Source of the DNA: Arthrobacter psychrochitiniphilus
GTDB taxonomy: Bacteria > Actinomycetota > Actinomycetes > Actinomycetales > Micrococcaceae
Assembly: GCF_003185915.1 (NCBI RefSeq)
Contig: NZ_QHLZ01000003.1
Location: forward strand, 46,394-110,393
Reading direction: 5' to 3'
DNA: 64,000 nucleotides
Shown: positions 33,546-42,967 of the stretch, piece by piece
Layout of the letters: each line of letters opens with the position of its first letter
Position numbering within the stretch: position 1 is the first letter of the stretch
Notes under the pieces: model-generated
The model's database searches: none
What the model saw: the letters and a program-made list of their open reading frames with translations, nothing else
Told to the model about the DNA's origin: nothing
Made by a program: the position numbers and the translations under genes

Positions 33546-34766
33546 ATGGCGCGGCGTAACTTGGGCACGGTGGTGAAGTTTGAGTTCACCCGCACCATCA
33601 AGAAGCGGCGTTTTTGGATTGCCACCTTGGCCATCCCCGTGCTGCTGGGAATAGTTTTTGCTCTGGTTTTTATCAGCAATTCCGCCACGGCAACTCGCTC
33701 CGACGAGCAAAAGAACCAGACACTTGCGTTCACCTATACGGACACCTCCGGGATCATCGACCCCAAGGTGGCCACCGCCATGGGCGGGGTCCCGGAGCAG
33801 AACCCGGGCACCGCAGCGCAACGTGTTAAAGGGGGTGAACTAAATGCCTGGTTCAGCTTCCCTGCGGACATCACCAAGGAGCCGGTGCTGGTCTATGGGG
33901 CGGATCAGGGAATCTTCAAAAACGGCACGTATGAGGCTGTAGCCACGGAACTGGTGGTTCGCTCGGCGCAGGAAAAGGTGGGCTCGGCGGAGCTGACGGC
34001 GGCGGTGCAAGGGAATTTCAGGACAGAATCTCAGACGTTCAAGGACGGCGAACCTTCGGGCGGGCTCGCAACAGTGGTGCCGCCGCTGCTGTTTCTGGTG
34101 CTGTTTTATGTGGTGATCATCCTGCTGGCGAACCAGATGCTGGCGTCCACGTTGGAGGAGAAGGAAAACCGTGTGACGGAGATGATCCTGACCACGCTGA
34201 ACCCCACCACGCTGGTAGTGGGCAAGGTGATTTCGCTATTTCTGGTGGGGGCCGTGCAGGCGTTGGTGTTTGCCACGCCCATGGTGCTGGGCTACCTATT
34301 CTTCCGCGAGCAACTGAACATGCCCAACTTTGATTTATCCACGCTGCAGTTCCAATTCCTGCCCATGCTGACTGGGGCGCTGATGTTCATTGGCGGGTTC
34401 ATCCTGTTCACCGGCGTGCTGGTGGGGATCGGGGCTGTCATGCCCACAGCAAAGGATGCCAGCACCGTGTTCGCCCCGGTCATGATCATGATGTTCATCC
34501 CGTTCTACATTGTCACTTTGGTGGTTAGTGACCCGGGCTCACTGATCGTGGAAATATTCACGTTCTTCCCATTCACAGCACCCATCACGGCCATGCTGCG
34601 CAACGCCTTCGGCTCCCTCCCGGGCTGGCAGGCGGGCATCGTCATTGCCGAATTGTTCATCTTCGGTGCCCTGGCCCTGCGCATTGCCGTGCACTTGTTC
34701 CGCTACGGCTCCATTGAATATTCCCGCAAGCTTTCCCTGCGTACAGCGTTTGCGCGGAAAGGCTGA
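33546..34766 (+). CDS. ABC-2 type permease (NatB-like)
   Basis: 406 residues. One helix near the N-terminus (WIATLAIPVLLGIVFALVF) is followed by a large extracellular domain and five to six C-terminal helices, the usual NatB layout. The short segment LANQMLASTLEEKENRVTEMIL is the conserved ABC-2 signature. The start at 33546 is preferred because the longer reading only overlaps the ATPase gene. It partners the preceding ATPase; the substrate could be Na+ or a drug-like molecule. Confidence 0.87.
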   Translation: MARRNLGTVVKFEFTRTIKKRRFWIATLAIPVLLGIVFALVFISNSATATRSDEQKNQTLAFTYTDTSGIIDPKVATAMGGVPEQNPGTAAQRVKGGELNAWFSFPADITKEPVLVYGADQGIFKNGTYEAVATELVVRSAQEKVGSAELTAAVQGNFRTESQTFKDGEPSGGLATVVPPLLFLVLFYVVIILLANQMLASTLEEKENRVTEMILTTLNPTTLVVGKVISLFLVGAVQALVFATPMVLGYLFFREQLNMPNFDLSTLQFQFLPMLTGALMFIGGFILFTGVLVGIGAVMPTAKDASTVFAPVMIMMFIPFYIVTLVVSDPGSLIVEIFTFFPFTAPITAMLRNAFGSLPGWQAGIVIAELFIFGALALRIAVHLFRYGSIEYSRKLSLRTAFARKG

Positions 34767-34791
34767 GGCCCGGCCCTGGTGAATGCCGCAA

Positions 34792-36123
34792 CTACTTCTT
34801 CTTGAACGTCTCTAGGAAGGCCTGGCGTGGGTGTTCGATCCCTGGCAGCGCGGTGAGGTCGCGCTTGGCGAAGGAGCCGGCAATCCACGCCGTAAACACA
34901 TGCCACTTGCGGTTAAAGGTGGGCACTGCCAGGCCGTGGTAGAGCCGGTCCGCAAACCAGGCGGGCCGGTTCTTTAGTTCAATACCCAGTACGACGGCGG
35001 CACCCCGGCCCACCCCGTAGCTCGCCAGGGTGCCCAGGGACTTGTGCCTGAATTCCACAAGGGGCTTGCCGTCCAGATCGGCGGCGATGTTCCGGGCCAG
35101 TACCTTCGCTTGACGCATGGCGTTTTGGGCGTTCGGGGCGTAAAAAGCAGGCTGCTTTTCTGCGTTAGCATCGGGGACCTGGGCGTTGTCGCCAGCAGCC
35201 CACGCGCCGGGGACCGGTACGCCGTCGTCAGTGATGACCTGCAACTTGGCATTGGCATTGACGTGTCCCTTGGGCCCGCGGGGAACATCGGTGTCATCCA
35301 ACACGGGATTGGGTTTGACCCCTGCTGTCCAGACAAGAGTATTGGCGGCGAAGGTGCTGCCGTCGCTGAGCACCACCTGAGAATCAACACACGATGTCAT
35401 GGTGGTCTCCAGACGAACGTCGATGCCGCGCTCACGCAACTGCATCAAGGTGAATTTGGAGAGTGTGGGGCCCACTTCCGGAGCCACCCGGTCCAACGCT
35501 TCCACAAGGACCCACCTGAGGTCGCTGCGGCTCAGTGAAGGGTATTCATCCACTGCAAGTTTGGACAGGTCGCTCAGCTCGCACAGCGCCTCCACCCCTG
35601 TATAGCCGCCCCCGACGAAGACGAAGGTCAAGGCTTTGGCGCGCTCCTGTGGATCAGTGGCTGCCGCCGCGATGGCAATGTTTCCCAGTACTTGGTTCCG
35701 CACATGGACGGCCTCTGCCAAGGTCTTGAAGCCGATCCCGTGCTCGGCCAGCCCTGGCGTGGGAAAGGTCCGGCTGACGGCGCCCATGGCAAGGACTACG
35801 TGATCAAAGGACATAGTGGAGGGTGTACCGGTGAGCGTTTTAAGGGCCGCGGTGCGTCCGGCCAGGTCCAAGGAGAGGAGCCGGCCGCGAAACAAATCCA
35901 AGCCCTTCAATGCACGGGAAAGGTCAACAGCAACGCTCCGGGCATCGAGCTCGCCCCCGGCCACCTCCGGTAGCAGTGGCTGGTAGGTCATGTACGGATT
36001 AGGCTCAACCACCGTGATGTGTGCCCTGCCTCGCGGTAGCGCCCGGCGCAACCCCCATGCGGTGTAGAGGCCTACGTACCCACCGCCAAGAATAAGGATA
36101 TGAGGGACTTGTGTGGGGGTCAT
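34792..36123 (-). CDS. ndh: Type II NADH dehydrogenase
   Basis: 443 residues. FAD is bound through ILILGGGYVGLYTAWGL at the N-terminus, NADH through TFVFVGGGYTGVEALCEL near residue 170, and the second FAD contact is VPGAWAAGDNAQVPD. The C-terminal region contains RLYHGLAVPTFNRKWHVF and membrane-attachment-type hydrophobic patches. It transfers electrons from NADH to menaquinone without pumping protons. AGGAGG precedes the start closely. It converges on the ABC permease with a 25-bp gap. Confidence 0.9.
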   Translation of the reverse strand: MTPTQVPHILILGGGYVGLYTAWGLRRALPRGRAHITVVEPNPYMTYQPLLPEVAGGELDARSVAVDLSRALKGLDLFRGRLLSLDLAGRTAALKTLTGTPSTMSFDHVVLAMGAVSRTFPTPGLAEHGIGFKTLAEAVHVRNQVLGNIAIAAAATDPQERAKALTFVFVGGGYTGVEALCELSDLSKLAVDEYPSLSRSDLRWVLVEALDRVAPEVGPTLSKFTLMQLRERGIDVRLETTMTSCVDSQVVLSDGSTFAANTLVWTAGVKPNPVLDDTDVPRGPKGHVNANAKLQVITDDGVPVPGAWAAGDNAQVPDANAEKQPAFYAPNAQNAMRQAKVLARNIAADLDGKPLVEFRHKSLGTLASYGVGRGAAVVLGIELKNRPAWFADRLYHGLAVPTFNRKWHVFTAWIAGSFAKRDLTALPGIEHPRQAFLETFKKK

Positions 36124-36387
36124 GGCCCCTCCTAGAGGGTGGAATCTTTAAAGGAACAATTCTGTTGCCGTCCCTTCCACGATCGTCCCATTGGGCCCGG
36201 ACGTCAATAACTCGAGGTGACTTGGCCGTGGTGCAAGCAAGCCTTGACTGGTTGGCCTCTGAGGGCCTCTAATGGCCACATGGGGACACGGAATAAGGGT
36301 GTCAGAGAGTTGCCTTGGCGGCGCAAGGGCAGATTGCCCCGCGCAGGTTCCGGCTTGCCGGTTTCTGGCTCCACGGCCCAAGAGCCC

Positions 36388-37890
36388 ATGACGTCCTTGC
36401 AGCGAGGGGTCCTGTGGGTGGCTATTCTTGCCTCCTTCGTGGCGTTTCTTGACGGTGCCATCGTCAATGTGGCGCTCCCAGCCATCAAAGACGATTTGGG
36501 AGGCGGCTTAGCCACTCAGCAATGGGTAGTTGATGCCTATCTGCTGACGCTGGGTGCTTTGATCCTGCTGGCCGGTTCACTTTCGGATACCTTTGGCCGG
36601 ATTCGTATTCTTGGCGTGGGGCTTGGCATCTTCGGCATCGCTTCTATGGCCTGTGCGGTGGCACCCACAGGTGCCTTGCTGATCGCCGCCCGTGCCGTCC
36701 AAGGTGCCGGGGCCGCACTGCTGGTGCCCAGCTCGCTGGCACTGATCACCTCGGCCTTCACCGGCCCGGGGAGGGCAAAAGCCATTGGCTCATGGACTGC
36801 CTGGACCGGGACAGCCTTCGTCGCAGGTCCGCTGCTGGGAGGGGTGCTGGTGGAATACGTCAGCTGGAGGCTCATCTTCGCTATCAACGTTCTTCCCATC
36901 GCGGGGACATTGGTGCTCCTGGCCGGGTTGGGACGGAACAACAGCGCAACACCCCAGCTGGCCGGGGCGAGCTCTGGCAACGATCCGGGCGCAGCAAGAG
37001 TTCGCCCGAGCGTTGACGTCGCCGGTGCAGTCTTGGCGGCGGTGGGCTTGGCTGGCACGGTGTTTGCATTGATTGAGCAGCAGCGCTTGGGCTGGAAGAA
37101 CCCTGCGGTCTCGGTCCCGTTCGTGGCCGGGATGGTGCTGCTGGCTGCTTTCCTTCTCTGGGAGGCCCGGAGCCGGCACCCCATGATGCCTCTGGGGTTG
37201 TTCAAAGCCCGCAATTTTGCCGTGGGCAATCTAGCCACAGCCTTCGTCTACGCAGGGGTTTCGTTGGGGCCGCTGATGGTGGTGATCTTCTTACAGGAAG
37301 TGGCAGGGTTCACGGCTGCGCAGGCAGGCCTGGCAACGCTGCCGGTAGCGGTGCTTACCATCTTCTTGGCCGGTGTCTTCGGAGGGATGGCAGGGCGCTA
37401 TGGCCCGCGCTTGTTCATGGCAGTGGGTCCGGTGGTGGCCGGGTGCGGCTTTTTATGGATGATGACGGCAACCGAGCCATTTAACTTCTGGTTCCAGATG
37501 CTTCCGGGCCTTATCTTGTACGGAATTGGCCTATCCGTGACCGTGGCGCCACTGACGTCTGCCATTCTCGGTGCCGTCCCTCCATTGCAAAGCGGCATCG
37601 GATCGGCGGTAAACAACGCGGTCTCCCGAGTGGCTGGCCTCGTTGCCATCGCTTTGGCCGGGATCATCCTAGGAACAGCTCTAGATGTTGACTCGTTCCG
37701 GCGGATCATGGTGGTGGTTGCAATCTTGCTGCTGGTGGGAGGGGTCATCTCCGCCGTAGGCATCAGCAACAAGGACACCGGCGGGTTTGTGCCGGACGAG
37801 GCAGCTGCTTGCTGCCAGGACAAGGCGGCCCCCGGAGCTGTTGCGGCCGGCTCCGGTCAGAGTGGCTTCGGGCAGGCGCGCACCGGATGA
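36388..37890 (+). CDS. MFS drug efflux transporter, DHA2 (14-TM) family
   Basis: 500 residues with fourteen hydrophobic segments. The start segment is ASFVAFLDGAIVNVALPAI with the D of motif D1, motif A follows helix 2 as LAGSLSDTFGRIRIL, and motif C is WTGTAFVAGPLLGGVLVEYVS. The last part is a Gln/Gly-rich tail. These pumps usually export antiseptics or antibiotics by proton antiport; the substrate here is unknown. ATG 36388 is chosen because earlier in-frame starts add only a basic, non-conserved segment; AAGAG lies 3 nt upstream. Confidence 0.85.
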   Translation: MTSLQRGVLWVAILASFVAFLDGAIVNVALPAIKDDLGGGLATQQWVVDAYLLTLGALILLAGSLSDTFGRIRILGVGLGIFGIASMACAVAPTGALLIAARAVQGAGAALLVPSSLALITSAFTGPGRAKAIGSWTAWTGTAFVAGPLLGGVLVEYVSWRLIFAINVLPIAGTLVLLAGLGRNNSATPQLAGASSGNDPGAARVRPSVDVAGAVLAAVGLAGTVFALIEQQRLGWKNPAVSVPFVAGMVLLAAFLLWEARSRHPMMPLGLFKARNFAVGNLATAFVYAGVSLGPLMVVIFLQEVAGFTAAQAGLATLPVAVLTIFLAGVFGGMAGRYGPRLFMAVGPVVAGCGFLWMMTATEPFNFWFQMLPGLILYGIGLSVTVAPLTSAILGAVPPLQSGIGSAVNNAVSRVAGLVAIALAGIILGTALDVDSFRRIMVVVAILLLVGGVISAVGISNKDTGGFVPDEAAACCQDKAAPGAVAAGSGQSGFGQARTG

Positions 37891-37964
37891 TACGCCGCCA
37901 AACGTGGATCGAGCAGGTCCAGGTCCGGCTGGCACAAACTGTTACACGCATCTTAGGAGAAACC

Positions 37965-38450
37965 ATGAACGCAAAAATCCCGGCCACGGCGGCAGACATC
38001 ATGAGCAGCCCCGTAATAACCATCCCTGCGGATACGGCGGTGGCTCAGATCGCGGAACTGTTGCGTTCCCACCGGATCAGCGGTGTGCCAGTGGTAGACC
38101 ATTCCGGCCACGTCTTGGGGCTGGTTAGCGAATTTGACCTGCTCGCCAAGGAAGGCAAAACAGCCGCATCCCTGATGACCACCGCGGTGATCTCCGTCAG
38201 CGAAGACACTCGCATTGCAGACCTGCGGCATCTGCTGATTGAAAAACGAGTCCGCCGGCTCCCGGTACTTCAGGAGGGCCGAGTGGTAGGGATAGTCAGC
38301 CGGGGTGACATCGTCTCCTTGCTTGCCACCGAATGGGTGTGCGGGGTGTGCGGGGAACCTGTCCGCGGACCCACGCCGCCGGACAAATGCCCCCGATGCC
38401 AAGGTGATGGCAGCTGGTTTGAGCTCCATGAACAACCGCCCGGAACCTGA
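37965..38450 (+). CDS. CBS-domain pair protein with C-terminal zinc ribbon
   Basis: 161 residues from ATG 37965, with AGGAGA 4 nt upstream. Two CBS motifs: AADIMSSPVITIPADTAVAQ at residues 8-27 with GVPVVDHSGHVLGLVSEFDLL, and SLMTTAVISVSEDTRI with RRLPVLQEGRVVGIVSRGDIV. CBS pairs bind AMP, ATP or SAM. The end is a four-cysteine ribbon, CGVCGEPVRGPTPPDKCPRC, likely to hold zinc. It lies 77 bp upstream of a 2-oxoacid dehydrogenase operon in the same direction, so it may sense adenylates for that enzyme; that is inference. Confidence 0.85.
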   Translation: MNAKIPATAADIMSSPVITIPADTAVAQIAELLRSHRISGVPVVDHSGHVLGLVSEFDLLAKEGKTAASLMTTAVISVSEDTRIADLRHLLIEKRVRRLPVLQEGRVVGIVSRGDIVSLLATEWVCGVCGEPVRGPTPPDKCPRCQGDGSWFELHEQPPGT

Positions 38451-38527
38451 GCCGCCACCCCAGAGAGCCGGCCAGCTAGGCGGCACCGGCCACTTCAACG
38501 CACACACAGACTTGAAGGAGATGGACA

Positions 38528-39568
38528 ATGAACGAGTCGAGGACAGCGGACGCCGGGGCCCTGGTGGAGTTTTACCGGCGGATGGTGCTCATCCGCAAGT
38601 TCGAATTAACCGCGGACCAAATGTACAAGCGGGCCAAGATTGGCGGGTACTGCCACTTGAACTTGGGCGAAGAGGCGTCAGTGGTGGGGCTGATGGATGC
38701 CTTGCGGCCCACCGATTACCTGTTCACCAACTACCGGGACCACGGCTACGCCCTGATGCGTGGCATGGATACCGGCAAGGTCATGGCAGAACTGTTTGGC
38801 AAGACCACCGGCGTCTCCAAGGGGCGGGGAGGCTCCATGCACATGTTTGACACGAGCACGCGGATGCTGGGCGGCTACGGAATTGTGGGCGGGCAGATCC
38901 CACCGGCGACGGGTGCGGCTCTGGCGCTGACGTACCGCGGCGCACCCGGCCCGGACGCCGAAGCGGTCATGTGCCAGATGGGGGATGGAACCACCAACAT
39001 CGGTGCGTTTCACGAGTCGTTGAACTTAGCCGCGGTGTGGTCGCTGCCCATTGTCTACGTTGTCATCAACAACAGGCTGGGCATGGGCACCACTGTGGAA
39101 AAAGCAGCGGGGGAGCCTGAGCTGTACAAGCGCGGCGCGTCCTACCGGATACCCGGGGTCAGGGCCGACGGCGACGACGTTCTGGCAGTGCGCCAGGCAG
39201 TCACCGACGCGTTGGATCAGGCGCGGACGCAACGCCGGCCAGCCCTGCTGGAGCTGATGAGTTACCGGCTGCGCGGCCACTCGGTGGTTGACCCGGCCCG
39301 TTACCGTTCCGCAGCGGACGTTGAAACCGCCCAAGAGGCTGACCCCGTGCCGGCACTGCGTGCCCAACTAATTGCCGATGGCACTCTCACCGAAAAACAG
39401 GCGGACGCCATTGAAACAGAGATGGAGGAGCAGGTGGCGGCTGCGGTCGCGTTTGCGGATGCGGGGCCGGACCCCACCCCCGATCAGCTCTTTGACTATG
39501 CGTATGCAACGCCGGTGCCCAATGCGCCCACGGCACTTCCCGGGGAAAGGATGGTGGTGCTGCCATGA
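38528..39568 (+). CDS. Pyruvate/acetoin dehydrogenase-type E1 alpha
   Basis: 346 residues, AAGGAG 7 nt upstream. ThDP motif: MGDGTTNIGAFHESLNLAA and NNRLGMGTTVEKA. The segment KGRGGSMHMFDTSTRMLGGYG, with the GGSMH loop, is typical of plastid-type PDH and AcoA proteins. It forms an alpha2beta2 E1 with the next gene. Whether pyruvate or acetoin is the substrate cannot be decided from sequence; acetoin operons also contain a CBS-type protein in some bacteria. Confidence 0.9.
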   Translation: MNESRTADAGALVEFYRRMVLIRKFELTADQMYKRAKIGGYCHLNLGEEASVVGLMDALRPTDYLFTNYRDHGYALMRGMDTGKVMAELFGKTTGVSKGRGGSMHMFDTSTRMLGGYGIVGGQIPPATGAALALTYRGAPGPDAEAVMCQMGDGTTNIGAFHESLNLAAVWSLPIVYVVINNRLGMGTTVEKAAGEPELYKRGASYRIPGVRADGDDVLAVRQAVTDALDQARTQRRPALLELMSYRLRGHSVVDPARYRSAADVETAQEADPVPALRAQLIADGTLTEKQADAIETEMEEQVAAAVAFADAGPDPTPDQLFDYAYATPVPNAPTALPGERMVVLP

Positions 39569-40578
39569 GCGCAGAAGCCGACAAGACAAAACTGGTGACC
39601 TACCGGCAGGCGTTGAATGACACCCTCCGCAGCGAAATGAGCCGGGACGAAAAGGTGATCCTGCTGGGTGAGGAAATTGGCATTTTTGAGGGTTCCTACA
39701 AGATCACGGCAGGGCTGCTGAGTGAGTTCGGCCCGGAACGGGTCAGGGACACGCCCATCGCCGAGGAAGGCTTTGTGGGGGCGGCCATCGGAGCCGCCAT
39801 GCTGGGTATGCGCCCGGTGGTGGAGATCATGACACTGAACTTCAGCCTGATCGCCATCGACCAGATTGTGAATCACGCGGCCAAGATCTACGGCATGTTT
39901 GGCGGCCAGCAAAGCGTACCCCTAGTGATCAGGATGCCCGGCGGCGGAGGGCAGCAGTTGGCAGCCACACACTCACAGAACCTGGAAGTCTGGTATGCGC
40001 ACGTGCCCGGACTCAAAGTGGTGGCACCCTCCACACCGGCTGACGCCAAGGCGCTGCTATTGGCAGCCATCCGGGACGATGATCCCGTCATCTTTCTGGA
40101 GAACCTGGCCCTGTACAACACAAAGGGCGAAGTCCCGCCAGGGGATACGCCGGGCGAAATCGGTAGGGCCGCCGTCGTCAAGGAAGGCACAGACCTGAGC
40201 GTGATCACATACTCGCGTGCCACAACCATCGCCGTGGAGGTGGCCCGCCAAATGGCGCAGGAGGGCATCTCCGTGGAGGTGGTGGACCTGCGCAGCCTGC
40301 GACCCCTTGACCGGCCCACCATCTGCGCCTCTGTGCGCAAGACCGGACGGGCCGTGGTCCTCGAGGACGATTGGCTCAGCTACGGTATCGGTGCAGAAAT
40401 CTCGGCCACATTGATGGAGGGCGCCTTTGACTACTTGGATGCACCGGTGCGCAGGGTGGCGGCAGCCGAGGTTCCGCTGCCGTATGCGAAACCACTGGAG
40501 CGCCGCGCACTACCCGATGCCGTGGACCTGCGCCGCGTGATCCTTGAACTACTCGATGACACAAGTTTCAGAAGCTAG
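39565..40578 (+). CDS. Pyruvate/acetoin dehydrogenase-type E1 beta
   Basis: 337 residues. It overlaps the E1 alpha stop by 4 bp. Features are TYRQALNDTLRSEMSRD, LLGEEIGIFEGSYKITAGLL, RVRDTPIAEEGFVGAAIGAA and EIMTLNFSLIAIDQIVNHAAK; the C-terminal half has VVDLRSLRPLDRPTI and VRRVAAAEVPLPYAKPLER. Its stop is 9 bp before the E2 start and sits inside the GGAGGT ribosome-binding region. Confidence 0.92.
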   Translation: MSAEADKTKLVTYRQALNDTLRSEMSRDEKVILLGEEIGIFEGSYKITAGLLSEFGPERVRDTPIAEEGFVGAAIGAAMLGMRPVVEIMTLNFSLIAIDQIVNHAAKIYGMFGGQQSVPLVIRMPGGGGQQLAATHSQNLEVWYAHVPGLKVVAPSTPADAKALLLAAIRDDDPVIFLENLALYNTKGEVPPGDTPGEIGRAAVVKEGTDLSVITYSRATTIAVEVARQMAQEGISVEVVDLRSLRPLDRPTICASVRKTGRAVVLEDDWLSYGIGAEISATLMEGAFDYLDAPVRRVAAAEVPLPYAKPLERRALPDAVDLRRVILELLDDTSFRS

Positions 40579-40587
40579 GAGGTCCCC

Positions 40588-41901
40588 ATGCCCGAGGTAA
40601 TCATGCCCCGCCTATCCGACACCATGGAGGAAGGGATCCTGGGCCGTTGGCTCAAACACGTTGGCGATCAGGTCAAGGCCGGGGACGTCATCGGTGAGAT
40701 TGAAACCGACAAGGCCACGATGGACTTGGAGGCCTTCGACGACGGTGTGCTGGAACGCCTGCTGGTGGCCGAGGGTGCCACCGTGGCTATCGGAGATCCT
40801 GTGGCGTTCATTGGCGACGGCAGCGGCATAGGATCCGGTGCTGGCTCTAGCTCTAGCTCCGGCGGCGGTTCGGCAGAGGCTGCCACGCCCGGAAGCGCAA
40901 ACGAAGCCCCGAAGAGGGATACCCACTCGGGTACTGACACCCACGGACATGCCGATGGCAGGGTGTTCGCATCTCCATTGGCGCGCAAGATGGCGGTGGA
41001 ACGGGGCCTTGATCCTGCGGACATCAAGGGCACCGGTCCCGGAGGCCGAGTGGTGAGGGCGGATGTTCTGGCCGCCGGTGACCATGCCTCTTCCGGCCGT
41101 GCCGCTGGTGACCACGGCTCTGCTGACCACGGCGCTGCTGCCAGCCGGGATGGGAAGGCTCCCCCGCCGTCGTCCACGTCTGTATCCACTCCTGCAACTG
41201 CACCTGCTGTACAGGAGGACTCGGTAGAGATCCCCTTGACGCAGATGCGCAAGGTCGTGGTCAAACGGCTGACAGAGAGCGCTGCGGTGCCGCACTTCTT
41301 CCTGACCGCCGTGGTCCAGATGGATGCACTGCTGGAGTTCCGCAGCGGAATCAATGTGAGGTTTGCGGATGTGGGTCTCAAGGCGAGCGTCACCGACCTG
41401 CTGGTGCGTGCCTGTGCAGTGGCGCTGCGGGCCCACCCTGAGGTCAACTCGTCCTGGGCGGGTGAGAAGATCTATCAGCATCGGCACATCAACGTGGGCC
41501 TAGCCGTTGCGGTGCCGGACGGCCTAATTGTGCCTGTGGTGCGGGATGCGGACAGGAAGGGCCTAGCGGAGATCGCCACGGAAACGCGGGACTTGGCGAG
41601 CAAGGCCAGGGAAGGGACCTTGACGCTGCAGCAGTTTAGCGGTGGGACATTTACTCTCAGCAACTTGGGCATGTTCGGGATCGACAACTTCACGGCCATC
41701 ATCAACCCGCCCGAGGCCGCGATCCTCGCCGTGGGTGCAACGTCGGAGGAGCCGGTGGTGCGCAACGGTGAACTCACCACACGGAAGGTCCTCAAACTCA
41801 CGCTGACGGTGGACCACCGGGTGCTCGATGGCGCCACGGCGGCCGCGTTCCTGCAGGACCTGAAGCAGATCCTGGAGGATCCGATGCGGATTGTGCTCTA
41901 A
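40588..41901 (+). CDS. Pyruvate/acetoin dehydrogenase-type E2 acyltransferase
   Basis: 437 residues. Lipoyl domain at 1-77 with lipoylated Lys42 (EIETDKATMDLEAF); a Ser/Gly-rich linker; an E3-binding domain (ASPLARKMAVERGLDPADI) near residue 130; a second Ala/Gly/His linker; and a catalytic domain ending TVDHRVLDGATAAAFL. GAGGTCCCC precedes the ATG. As in the bkd operon, no E3 gene follows; a single E3 elsewhere probably serves both. It is the last gene of the run that begins with the CBS protein. Confidence 0.92.
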   Translation: MPEVIMPRLSDTMEEGILGRWLKHVGDQVKAGDVIGEIETDKATMDLEAFDDGVLERLLVAEGATVAIGDPVAFIGDGSGIGSGAGSSSSSGGGSAEAATPGSANEAPKRDTHSGTDTHGHADGRVFASPLARKMAVERGLDPADIKGTGPGGRVVRADVLAAGDHASSGRAAGDHGSADHGAAASRDGKAPPPSSTSVSTPATAPAVQEDSVEIPLTQMRKVVVKRLTESAAVPHFFLTAVVQMDALLEFRSGINVRFADVGLKASVTDLLVRACAVALRAHPEVNSSWAGEKIYQHRHINVGLAVAVPDGLIVPVVRDADRKGLAEIATETRDLASKAREGTLTLQQFSGGTFTLSNLGMFGIDNFTAIINPPEAAILAVGATSEEPVVRNGELTTRKVLKLTLTVDHRVLDGATAAAFLQDLKQILEDPMRIVL

Positions 41902-41939
41902 AGATGCGCCGGACGCCAGCCACGAGTCCGGTGAACCCA

Positions 41940-41999
41940 CTACAGCAAGGACAACGGCACTACAGCAAGGACAACCCCACTACAGCAAGGACAACGGCA
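41940..41999 (+). repeat. Three tandem 20-bp repeats after the E2 gene
   Basis: CTACAGCAAGGACAACGGCA occurs at 41940-41959 and 41980-41999; the middle copy (41960-41979) has CCCC in place of CGGC. The array lies 38 bp after the E2 stop in a non-coding gap before the chelatase gene. Function unknown. Confidence 0.9.
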
Positions 42000-42116
42000 G
42001 CACCATAGCGGTCAGTGCAGTGTGTTCTCAACTGGCTGCAGGCAGGTCCCTAAATAACGTACATTGGCACCAAGATCAGCCAGTGCCTTTGCACGCCGGC
42101 GAGAAGGAGCCTGCCC

Positions 42117-42830
42117 ATGAGTATGAGAAGAACTGAAGTGACCGAGCCGGGCTCGGAGACGGTGCTGATTGCGTGCGCGCACGGCACCAACAATGCAGAA
42201 GGCCAAAAACGCATCAACGCGCTCCGGGCCGAGATTGCTGCACTGCGGCCTGGGCTTTCCGTGCTGGAGGCTTATGTTGATGTGCAGGAACCTGCGCTGC
42301 CGGATGTGGTGGCCGGGCTGGCGCCGGGAGTGCGTGCCGTGGTGGTTCCGTTGTTGCTGACGGTGGGATTCCACGTTCAGGTGGATATTGCAGAGGCTGT
42401 AGCGTCCCGGCCGAACACCCTGGGGGCTCTGCCGTTGGGGCCCGATCCGAGGCTGGCGAAGCTGCTGGATGAGCGTCTGGGGGAGCTGCCTCATGGGTGG
42501 GGCATTGTTCTGGCCGCGGCAGGATCTTCCAGGCCGGAATCGGCTGAGCATATTGAAGTGCTTGCTGCGGATCTTGCCGTGCGGCGGCCCGAGCAGGTGA
42601 TGGCCGCCTATGGTGCCAGTGCGCTCCCGTCCGTACCAGATGGAGTTGCGGCATTGCGGGCTTCGGGCGCACGCGGGGTTGCTATTGCCTCCTACTTGCT
42701 GGCGCCGGGATATTTTCATGACCAGCTTTCGCTGGCAGGTGCCGATCTAGTGACAGCGCCCCTGCTGCCATCTTCTTTACTGGCGGAATTGGCGTTGGAA
42801 CACTTCGATTCGGCACTGTCCGGGCGGTGA
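42117..42830 (+). CDS. Sirohydrochlorin chelatase (CbiX/SirB family)
   Basis: 237 residues, AAGGAG 9 nt upstream. The chelatase pattern has the metal-binding His in LIACAHGTNNAEGQKRI, then VVVPLLLTVGFHVQVDIAEAV; the second half repeats it as VLAAAGSSRPESAEHIEVLA and ASYLLAPGYFHDQL. It probably inserts Fe2+ into sirohydrochlorin for the siroheme of the sulfite reductase encoded about 2 kb downstream. Cobalt insertion is an alternative. CysG at 58791 has its own ferrochelatase domain, so the two activities may overlap. Confidence 0.85.
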   Translation: MSMRRTEVTEPGSETVLIACAHGTNNAEGQKRINALRAEIAALRPGLSVLEAYVDVQEPALPDVVAGLAPGVRAVVVPLLLTVGFHVQVDIAEAVASRPNTLGALPLGPDPRLAKLLDERLGELPHGWGIVLAAAGSSRPESAEHIEVLAADLAVRRPEQVMAAYGASALPSVPDGVAALRASGARGVAIASYLLAPGYFHDQLSLAGADLVTAPLLPSSLLAELALEHFDSALSGR

Positions 42831-42967
42831 GAGCTGAACACCTCCATATCTCGCTGTGATGGAGGGCAGCGCCGAGGGTTGCCCCAGGTTTTGCAGTCAC
42901 AGAAATAGTTGAACAGGCCCGCGCCAAGGCCATGGGGACACCAATTGCTGGGATGATGGTGGGAAAC

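Noticed and set aside
36217..36387. Longer start for the DHA2 transporter
   Set aside because: Adds 57 basic, non-conserved residues; ATG 36388 gives a standard N-terminus.
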